Part shown: in pieces, positions 1 through 5,443 of the stretch | Layout: every line of letters starts with the position of its first letter | Numbering within the stretch: the stretch's first letter is position 1 | NCBI GenBank assembly: GCA_024404295.1 | Contig: JAKSQE010000033.1 | Location: 1-11,085 of the forward strand | Direction of reading: 5' to 3' | Length of the DNA: 11,085 bases | Source of the DNA: Oscillibacter sp. | GTDB lineage: Bacteria > Bacillota > Clostridia > Oscillospirales > Oscillospiraceae | Program-made: the position numbers and the translations under genes | The notes under the pieces: model-generated | What the model was told of the DNA's origin: nothing | Database searches by the model: none | The model's input: only the letters and a program-made list of their open reading frames with translations

Positions 1-476
1 CGCTGATTGCCGTAGGGGACCGGCATGCGGTATTGCCGCTCTGCGGTGCAGAAATGGGAAGAAGCCTGCACCGCTACCCGATCGGCAAAACCGCCGTCAA
101 TCAGCAGGGAGCCTAACGCCAGACTTTCTCCCATAGTGGAGCAGGCACCGTACAGCCCCCAGAAAGGAATTCCAAACTCCCGCAGACCAAAAGAAGAACC
201 GATGCACTGATTCAGCAGGTCACCGGCCAAGACATAATCCAGATCCGAGGCTTTCAGTTTTGCTTGATCCAGCGCATGCTGAAGCACGCGTTTTTGCATA
301 GCGGATTCGGCTTTCTCCCAGGTTTTTTCTCCAAAGAAGGAATCATCGCATAGCTCATCGAAATAGTCTGCCAAAGGCCCTGCTTTCTCCTGCCGACCGC
401 CAATGTTGGCATAGGATAGCACCACCGGCGGTGACTTCAATGCGATGGTCCGCTGTCCCAGACGCTTTTCGTTCAT
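1..476 (-). CDS. spoVAD: Stage V sporulation protein AD (SpoVAD), 5' part only
   Basis: The minus strand from an ATG at 476 stays open to the window edge, giving 158 codons of a protein normally about 340 residues long; the C-terminal half lies outside. The translation matches the thiolase-fold SpoVAD family: SPPVVLSYANIGGRQEKAGP near residue 15, LLNQCIGSSFG at 87-97, LYGACSTMGESLALGSLLID at 108-127 with the thiolase-like cysteine at 112, and SSHFCTAERQYR at 139-150. In Bacillus, SpoVAD is part of the forespore inner-membrane SpoVA channel and binds dipicolinic acid for uptake into the spore core and release at germination. A GGGGTG site lies five bases before the ATG. Unlike the usual spoVAC-spoVAD-spoVAE order, no spoVAC lies directly upstream; a cysteine-rich gene and its terminator are there instead. 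I found no convincing sporulation promoter in the 53-base leader. Identification is firm from sequence recollection. Confidence 0.93.
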   Translation of the reverse strand, partial: MNEKRLGQRTIALKSPPVVLSYANIGGRQEKAGPLADYFDELCDDSFFGEKTWEKAESAMQKRVLQHALDQAKLKASDLDYVLAGDLLNQCIGSSFGLREFGIPFWGLYGACSTMGESLALGSLLIDGGFADRVAVQASSHFCTAERQYRMPVPYGNQ

Positions 477-521
477 GGAAACACCCCATTTCAAAGGTTT
501 TCCATAGGTTGCCCTATTTGC

Positions 522-557
522 AAAAAAATATAAGCGGTGCAAATTTGCACCGCTTAT
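522..557 (-). terminator. Rho-independent terminator of the cysteine-rich gene (perfect palindrome plus T run)
   Basis: Positions 530-557 form a perfect 28-bp inverted repeat centred between 543 and 544, with arms ATAAGCGGTGCAAA and TTTGCACCGCTTAT. Read on the minus strand the stem is followed directly by ATTTTTTT (529-522), the usual U tract. It begins 28 bases after the stop codon of the upstream minus-strand gene, so it should end that transcript before spoVAD. The perfect symmetry would also suit a dimeric protein-binding site, but the T run favours termination. Confidence 0.8.
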
Positions 558-584
558 TGCACTTTATGTGTTTAGGGGAAACGC

Positions 585-1196
585 TTACGCTTTACCGGGA
601 ATTACCAGCTTCATGTGGCAGCAGAGGTCGTCCAGATCCCGGTCGGTGGCGGCGTTGATACGCAGCTTGGCACCACATTCCCGGCAGACCAGATCCACCG
701 CACTGCGGCGGACTTCCATGCCGTACCCCTCGCTGCCGCAGGCACAGGTAATACCGTGGGGACGGGCGGCGATGTCCTTCAACTCGGAAAGGACCTCATA
801 CATAATTACGTTGTCCACAAACACTTCCTCGGTTTCGCTGCCCTCCTGCGCCTTTTCTTTAGACACCAAGATGGCTAACTCCCTCAGATTCTTTTCCACC
901 GTGCCCTCGTCACCGATGAAGCAGCAGAACTGTTTGGTTTCGGCACAGGCCAGTGCGGTGGCTCCGTGGAGCATCCGCTCCGGAGGACATTGTGCCACAT
1001 GAGTCTCCCCGCAGAGTGCACAGGGAACATATAAGCGGTAAACCTCGCCATCATATTCCGTGTGGAGAATACTTTCGCCGCACTCGCAGGCAATTTCAGC
1101 GCTGCCGGCAGCCAGATTGAAAGCGGAGCGAGTCTGCATGACGCTTTTGCCGCATTTGGGACAAATATATCCGATGGTTCTCAATTCTTCAGTCAT
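585..1196 (-). CDS. Uncharacterised cysteine-rich zinc-ribbon-like protein, 203 aa
   Basis: I do not recognise a named family. The 203-residue protein has 16 cysteines in pairs: CPKC at 12-15 followed by CEC at 37-39; CALC at 59-62 followed by C70, C84 and the doublet C91-C92; then CAC at 151-153 followed by CREC at 171-174; and a final doublet C192-C193. The first and last sets resemble zinc ribbons in mirrored order (CxxC then CxC, and CxC then CxxC), around a middle acidic, helical segment at about 98-145. There is no signal peptide or membrane segment, so it is probably cytosolic. The frame extends to a GTG at 1205, but a GAGGTG Shine-Dalgarno at 1208-1203, six bases before the ATG at 1196, fixes the start there. 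It has its own promoter and terminator, so it is probably monocistronic. A loose resemblance to CpXC-type proteins is possible but unproven; metal binding is an inference from cysteine spacing. Confidence 0.8.
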   Translation of the reverse strand: MTEELRTIGYICPKCGKSVMQTRSAFNLAAGSAEIACECGESILHTEYDGEVYRLYVPCALCGETHVAQCPPERMLHGATALACAETKQFCCFIGDEGTVEKNLRELAILVSKEKAQEGSETEEVFVDNVIMYEVLSELKDIAARPHGITCACGSEGYGMEVRRSAVDLVCRECGAKLRINAATDRDLDDLCCHMKLVIPGKA

Positions 1197-1202
1197 AGAT
1201 CG

Positions 1203-1208
1203 CACCTC
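1203..1208 (-). promoter_or_regulatory. Ribosome binding site deciding the start of the cysteine-rich gene
   Basis: Minus-strand GAGGTG sits six bases before the ATG at 1196. The in-frame GTG at 1205 overlaps this site, so that longer start is unlikely. Confidence 0.7.
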
Positions 1209-1235
1209 GTATAGTTGTGAACTCTTTTATCTTAA

Positions 1236-1264
1236 AGCATAGCATAAAATAGGAAATTTGTACA
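1236..1264 (-). promoter_or_regulatory. Putative sigma-A promoter of the cysteine-rich gene
   Basis: On the minus strand, TGTACA (1264-1259, four of six consensus bases) is followed after 17 bases by TATGCT (1241-1236), preceded by a TG in the extended -10 position. Predicted transcription would start near 1229, about 30 bases before the ATG. No other strong candidate lies in this gap. Confidence 0.4.
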
Positions 1265-1333
1265 GTTCAATATCCGGAAAGACCGAAATGACGGAGCATG
1301 GGCAGTGGGGGTTGAAAAAGTACAGGTCACTGC

Positions 1334-1362
1334 TTGCCTAAAGAGGTAAAAAGAGCTATAAT
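1334..1362 (+). promoter_or_regulatory. Sigma-A promoter of gluQ
   Basis: TTGCCT (1334-1339) and a perfect TATAAT (1357-1362) are separated by exactly 17 bases. The downstream sequence is very AT-rich. Transcription should start near 1369, giving a leader of about 34 bases. Confidence 0.7.
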
Positions 1363-1402
1363 ATTAATAATTTTATTTGATTCGTAGAGAGGGGGCGGTA
1401 CC

Positions 1403-2356
1403 ATGAGTGCGCTGGGCCGTTTTGCTCCCTCTCCCAGTGGACGGATCCACTTGGGCAATATCCTTTGCGCGTTGTTGGTTTGGCTTTCCGCCAAGCAAAA
1501 AGATGGCGAGGTGCTTCTTCGCATTGAGGATCTGGATACGGCCCGCTGTCCGAAGAAATATGCAGATCAGATGTGTGCAGACCTACATTGGCTCGGCCTC
1601 GATTGGGACATTGGACCAGGGGTGGGCGGCTCAGAACGGTCTTATTACCAGAGCGAGCGTTCGGCCATCTATCAGGCTGTGTTGGAAGAATTAAAGCGGC
1701 GGGATTTGGTGTATCCCTGCTTTTGCACCCGGGCGGAGCTCCATGCCGCTTCTGCACCGCATCGGGAGGATGGTCAGGTGGTTTATGCAGGCACCTGCCG
1801 AACGCTAAGTACATCGGAAGTGCAGGAGCGGACAAAGCTGCGCACTCCGGCTTTGCGGTTGAAGGTACCGGAGGAAACATGGGCTTTCACCGACGGACAT
1901 ATGGGAACGTATGAGGAGAATCTGGCAAAAGATTGTGGAGATTTTTTGCTGCGCCGGTCTGACGGGATGTTTGCCTATCAACTGGCGGTAGTGGTGGACG
2001 ATGCTGCTATGGGCGTGACAGAGGTGGTGCGGGGTGCCGATTTGTTGCCCTCGACCCCAAGACAGCTCTATTTATACCACCTGTTGGGACGAACTCCACC
2101 GAAGTTTTATCACTTTCCGCTGCTGTTGACATCGGACGGCCGCCGACTTTCCAAACGGAATGCCGATGCCGGATTAGACCTGTTGGCGGAACGTATGACC
2201 CCTGAGGAGATACTGGGAAAACTGGCCTATCTTGCGGGATTTAATCCGTCCGCTGAGCCCAAAGGGGTACGGGAATGGTTGGCGGACTTTGATTGGGCGA
2301 AAGTGCCTATGCAGGACATCTGCATACCAGCCGGCCTGTTTTTAAAACGCAATTAG
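1403..2356 (+). CDS. gluQ: Glutamyl-Q tRNA(Asp) synthetase (GluQRS)
   Basis: The 317-residue protein is a truncated glutamyl-tRNA synthetase paralogue holding only the catalytic core and lacking the anticodon-binding domain. This is the hallmark of GluQRS, which attaches glutamate to the queuosine at position 34 of tRNA(Asp). The class I HIGH-type signature is at residues 8-19 (APSPSGRIHLGN) and the KMSKS-type loop is LSKRN at 249-253. The zinc knuckle of the family is intact: C106, C108, Y128 and C132. IEDLDTAR at 41-48 is the conserved glutamate-site segment. The ATG at 1403 is preceded by GAGAGGGGG at 1387-1395 and by a good promoter, so the start is secure. It stands alone, 97 bases before trkA. 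The length is normal for the family (about 290-320). Confidence 0.93.
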   Translation: MSALGRFAPSPSGRIHLGNILCALLVWLSAKQKDGEVLLRIEDLDTARCPKKYADQMCADLHWLGLDWDIGPGVGGSERSYYQSERSAIYQAVLEELKRRDLVYPCFCTRAELHAASAPHREDGQVVYAGTCRTLSTSEVQERTKLRTPALRLKVPEETWAFTDGHMGTYEENLAKDCGDFLLRRSDGMFAYQLAVVVDDAAMGVTEVVRGADLLPSTPRQLYLYHLLGRTPPKFYHFPLLLTSDGRRLSKRNADAGLDLLAERMTPEEILGKLAYLAGFNPSAEPKGVREWLADFDWAKVPMQDICIPAGLFLKRN

Positions 2357-2395
2357 AAATATGATTTAAGCAGGGCGGCAATGCCTTGAAGGTTT

Positions 2396-2404
2396 TGGTA
2401 AAAT
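2396..2404 (+). promoter_or_regulatory. Possible extended -10 promoter of trkA-trkH
   Basis: TGG followed by TAAAAT (2399-2404) fits an extended -10 element 49 bases before the trkA start, but there is no recognisable -35 at 16-18 bases. The gluQ-trkA gap shows no terminator with a T run, so read-through from gluQ is also possible. Confidence 0.25.
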
Positions 2405-2453
2405 GATCCGGTCTCTGCGGCAAAGGCTGCCGGAAGACAGGAAAGGAGCGCTT

Positions 2454-3818
2454 ATGAAAATTGTTATCGTGGGTGTCGGCAAGGTGGGAGGTGCATTGGC
2501 AGCACAGCTTGCCAAAGAGCATCATGTCACAGTAATTGATCAGGAGGCACATCTCATCGAGAATATTATCAATTTTTACGATGTGATCGGCATCTGTGGA
2601 AACGGTGCCAGTTATGCGGTGCAGAAAGAAGCCGGCACCGATAAAGCTGATTTGCTGATCGCCACGACTTCCAGTGATGAGTTGAACATTCTGGTCTGCC
2701 TGGTGGCGAAGAAATTGGGCGTGGCACACACCATTGCACGTATCCGCAATCCGGAATATGAAACGCAGCTGCGCTTCATGCGTGGCGAACTGGGTCTGTC
2801 CATGGCCATTAACCCGGAGAAAGCAACTGCCCGCGAGATTGCGCGTGTGCTGCGATTCCCTACAGCTATGAAGGTGGAGCCCTTCTCCAAGGGACGCTTG
2901 GAACTGGTGGAGTATCGTATGCCGGAGGACTCAGCCCTGGACGGAATGCGGCTGCTGGATCTGTATAAGAACATTCGCGTCAAGGTTCTGGTCTGCGCTG
3001 TTTCCCGTAAGGATGAGACCATCATTCCCTCCGGCGATTTTCGGTTGCAGGCAGGCGATAAGCTCTATCTGACAGCATCTCCGGACCATCTTGCGCTTTT
3101 CTTTCAACATTTGGGCGTTTTGCGCAAAAAAGCGTCCCGCGTTATGATTATCGGTGCCAGTAAAATGTGCTACTATCTGGCACAAGAACTGTTGGACATG
3201 GGCATGAATGTGAAGATCATTGATCGGGATGAGAAACGCTGCATCCAGATGAGTGAGCAACTCCCTAAGGCACTGGTCATTGTGGGAGATGGCACCGACA
3301 GCGAATTGCTGAAAGAGGAAGGCGTTGAACAGACGGATGCTTTTGTCGCCATTACCGGGTTGGATGAGGCGAATATTCTGATGTCCATGGCGGCGGCAAA
3401 ACAGGCTGAGGATTGCAAAGTTGTGGCAAAGATCAACCGCCACGCATTGGTGGAATTGGTCAGCAACGAAAATATGATCGACAGCGTGGTTTCCGCACAA
3501 AGTGTTACCACTGCGCTGATCCTGCGCTACATCCGTGCAATGGAGAATGCGTCCAGTGGTATGATCCGGACGCTTTACCGTCTGCTGGACGGTGAAGTGG
3601 AGGCATTGGAATTCCGCGTGGATAAGGACATGCCCTTTATTGGCATTCCGCTGAAGGATTTGCAGGTTAAGAGCGGTATTCTGATTGCCGGCATTGTGCG
3701 CCGCAACGGCGAGATTGTGATCCCCGGCGGCAATGATATGTTTCATGCCGGTGATGATGTGATTGTGGTGACCAGAGGCGAGCATCTGCAGGATGTGCGA
3801 GATATTATGCGGGAGTAA
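2454..3818 (+). CDS. trkA: Trk potassium uptake system regulatory subunit TrkA
   Basis: This 454-residue protein has the full tandem TrkA architecture: RCK_N (about 1-125), RCK_C (about 140-218), RCK_N (about 228-345), RCK_C (about 372-453). The first Rossmann loop is a clean GxGxxG (G7, G9, G12) with acidic D29 at the end of strand 2. The second loop reads GASKMC at 234-239, with only the first glycine kept, followed by D257 and GDGTD at 278-282. TrkA forms a cytosolic ring that binds nucleotides and gates the TrkH pore. The frame is open from an ATG at 2403, but AAAGGAG at 2442-2448, five bases before the ATG at 2454, and the match of MKIVIVGVGKVG to TrkA N-termini set the start there. trkH follows after 15 bases with its Shine-Dalgarno overlapping the trkA stop, so the two are co-transcribed and probably translationally coupled. 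Confidence 0.95.
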   Translation: MKIVIVGVGKVGGALAAQLAKEHHVTVIDQEAHLIENIINFYDVIGICGNGASYAVQKEAGTDKADLLIATTSSDELNILVCLVAKKLGVAHTIARIRNPEYETQLRFMRGELGLSMAINPEKATAREIARVLRFPTAMKVEPFSKGRLELVEYRMPEDSALDGMRLLDLYKNIRVKVLVCAVSRKDETIIPSGDFRLQAGDKLYLTASPDHLALFFQHLGVLRKKASRVMIIGASKMCYYLAQELLDMGMNVKIIDRDEKRCIQMSEQLPKALVIVGDGTDSELLKEEGVEQTDAFVAITGLDEANILMSMAAAKQAEDCKVVAKINRHALVELVSNENMIDSVVSAQSVTTALILRYIRAMENASSGMIRTLYRLLDGEVEALEFRVDKDMPFIGIPLKDLQVKSGILIAGIVRRNGEIVIPGGNDMFHAGDDVIVVTRGEHLQDVRDIMRE

Positions 3819-3833
3819 AGGAGACGGTGATTC

Positions 3834-5297
3834 ATGAATGGTCGGATGATCTCCTACACCGTAGGCCGGATTTTGATGATCGAGGCGGCGCTGTTGGCGC
3901 TTCCGCTGCTGGTGGCAGTCATTTATGGGGAAGTTGTGGACCCCTATCTGTCTACGATGTTGATGCTGGTGGTAGTGGGATTTTGTATGAGTCCCATCAA
4001 GCCGAAAAACACGACGCTGTATGCCCGTGACGGGTATGCCGTGGTTGCGTTGACATGGTTGCTGATGTCTGCGTTTGGCGCATTACCTTTTGTGATGTCC
4101 GGGGATATTCCCAACTTTATTGACGCTTATTTTGAAACGGTTTCCGGCTTTACGACGACCGGATCTTCGATTTTGCGAGCGGTGGAGCCATTGAGCCGCA
4201 GCGGACTGTTCTGGCGCAGTTTTACGCACTGGGTTGGCGGTATGGGTGTGCTGGTGTTTGTGATGGCGATCCTGCCTTTGACGGACGCCCGCGGCATGCA
4301 CGCTCTCCGTGCGGAGATGCCGGGCCCCACAGCGGGAAAGTTAGTCAGCCGTATGAGCGATACCGCAAAGATCCTGTATGGCATTTACTTCGTCATGACC
4401 ATTATCCTGATCGCCCTGCTGATGGTGGGCGGAATGGATTGGTTTGATGCTTGTGTCCACGCATTCGGAACGGCGGGTACCGGCGGTTTTTCCAGCCGGA
4501 ATGCCAGTATCGGCGCTTACAACAGTGCTTATTTCGATGTGGTGATCAGTATTTTCATGCTGCTGTTTGGCGTGAATTTCAACCTGTATTATTTCCTGCT
4601 GATTGGTCGCATTCGGGAAACGTTTGGCTCGGAAGAACTGCGGGTATACTTTGGAATTGTTGCGGCAGCGGTGTGCATCATTGCGGCGGACATTGTTCAT
4701 CTCTACGGCAGCGTCGCCACATCTGTTCGGCATGCGCTGTTCCAGGTCTCCACGATCATCACGACTACCGGTTATGCAACGGCGGACTTTGACCAGTGGC
4801 CTACGCTTTCCAAAGCAATTCTGGTTACCCTGATGTTTGTGGGTGCTTGTGCGGGATCTACCGGCGGTGGTATCAAAGTGGTGCGCATTGTGACATTGTT
4901 CAAGGCGTCGCTTTGCGATATGCGCCGTATGGTGCACCCGAACGCGGTAATCTCTGTTCGGGTGGAAGGAAAACCTCTTTCCGATCGGGCGGTGCGAAGC
5001 GTGCAGGTCTATCTCTCTGTCTATGTGATGGTCTTTACGGCTTCCTTGCTGCTGATCAGTTTGGAAGGATTCGATCTTGTGACAACATTTACAAGCGTTG
5101 CTGCCTGCATCAATAATATCGGACCCGGCCTTGCAGTGGTTGGACCCACCGGAAACTTTGCGGACTTTTCAGTCTGGGGAAAGCTGTTACTTTCCTTTGA
5201 CATGCTGGTGGGCCGTCTGGAGATTTTCCCCATGCTGCTTTTGTTTGCTCCCTCTATTTGGAGCAAGCCGCACATCGAGTGGAAAAACAACGTTTGA
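3834..5297 (+). CDS. trkH: Trk potassium uptake system membrane subunit TrkH
   Basis: This 487-residue, strongly hydrophobic protein has the four membrane-pore-membrane repeats of the SKT/TrkH-KtrB superfamily. The four pore-loop filters are visible: TTTGSS at 107-112, TAGTGGF at 213-219, TTTGY at 310-314 and NNIGPG at 427-432, each with the conserved glycine that lines the potassium path. GSTGGGIK at 341-348 is the family's glycine-rich segment next to the third repeat, thought to act as an intramembrane gate. HWVGGMGVLVF at 132-142 is another TrkH signature. Two N-terminal helices (about 10-32 and 40-55) before the first repeat fit TrkH rather than the shorter KtrB. AAAGGAG at 3817-3823 precedes the ATG at 3834 by ten bases. 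TrkA, encoded just upstream, is the partner. A strong hairpin ends the operon. Confidence 0.95.
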   Translation: MNGRMISYTVGRILMIEAALLALPLLVAVIYGEVVDPYLSTMLMLVVVGFCMSPIKPKNTTLYARDGYAVVALTWLLMSAFGALPFVMSGDIPNFIDAYFETVSGFTTTGSSILRAVEPLSRSGLFWRSFTHWVGGMGVLVFVMAILPLTDARGMHALRAEMPGPTAGKLVSRMSDTAKILYGIYFVMTIILIALLMVGGMDWFDACVHAFGTAGTGGFSSRNASIGAYNSAYFDVVISIFMLLFGVNFNLYYFLLIGRIRETFGSEELRVYFGIVAAAVCIIAADIVHLYGSVATSVRHALFQVSTIITTTGYATADFDQWPTLSKAILVTLMFVGACAGSTGGGIKVVRIVTLFKASLCDMRRMVHPNAVISVRVEGKPLSDRAVRSVQVYLSVYVMVFTASLLLISLEGFDLVTTFTSVAACINNIGPGLAVVGPTGNFADFSVWGKLLLSFDMLVGRLEIFPMLLLFAPSIWSKPHIEWKNNV

Positions 5298-5333
5298 GAC
5301 CAGCGAGGAACCAAGTTTTTCAATAAATTTCAC

Positions 5334-5362
5334 AACACCCTCGGCTGAAGGCCGAGGGTGTT
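5334..5362 (+). terminator. Hairpin terminator after trkAH
   Basis: AACACCCTCGGC (5334-5345), loop TGAAG, GCCGAGGGTGTT (5351-5362): a perfect 12-bp GC-rich stem starting 36 bases after the trkH stop. The downstream tail (CCTGTG) is poor in T, so termination may be incomplete or rely on more than an intrinsic mechanism. It is the only strong structure between trkH and the next promoter. Confidence 0.6.
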
Positions 5363-5396
5363 CCTGTGACAGGCAGGAAATTCCCATTGACGGGTA

Positions 5397-5405
5397 TGAT
5401 ATAAT
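5397..5405 (+). promoter_or_regulatory. Extended -10 promoter of the GTPase-nuclease fusion gene
   Basis: TGA followed by a perfect TATAAT (5400-5405) gives a consensus extended -10. No good -35 lies 17 bases upstream; a TTGACG at 5387-5392 is only seven bases away and cannot serve as -35 for this element. Transcription would start near 5412, about 32 bases before the ATG. Confidence 0.55.
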
Positions 5406-5430
5406 AAAAACATGAGAAATGCAGCAAGTT

Positions 5431-5438
5431 GGGAGGGG
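5431..5438 (+). promoter_or_regulatory. Ribosome binding site deciding the start of the fusion gene
   Basis: GGGAGGGG lies five bases before the ATG at 5444. A TTG at 5429 in the same frame overlaps this site and is therefore not a plausible start. Confidence 0.8.
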
Positions 5439-5443
5439 TTCAC

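Noticed and set aside
568..1002. Plus-strand open frame of 144 codons opposite the cysteine-rich gene
   Set aside because: The minus-strand gene has a promoter, a Shine-Dalgarno site, paired cysteines and a terminator; the plus-strand frame has none and starts inside the minus-strand gene's 3' region.
2418..2432. CGGCA/TGCCG inverted repeat before trkA as a terminator or riboswitch
   Set aside because: Only a five-bp stem with no T run, and the 97-base gap is too small for a known potassium-related c-di-AMP riboswitch.
2931..3785. Long minus-strand open frame (284 codons) inside trkA
   Set aside because: It lies wholly antisense to a convincing trkA, is His/Asn/Gln-rich in the way of a mirror frame, and has no recognisable domain.
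4341..4937. Minus-strand open frame of 198 codons inside trkH
   Set aside because: His/Asn/Arg-rich mirror of trkH membrane segments with no recognisable motif.
5387..5405. TTGACG plus TATAAT as a standard promoter
   Set aside because: The spacing is seven bases, far too short for -35/-10 recognition; only the extended -10 is retained.
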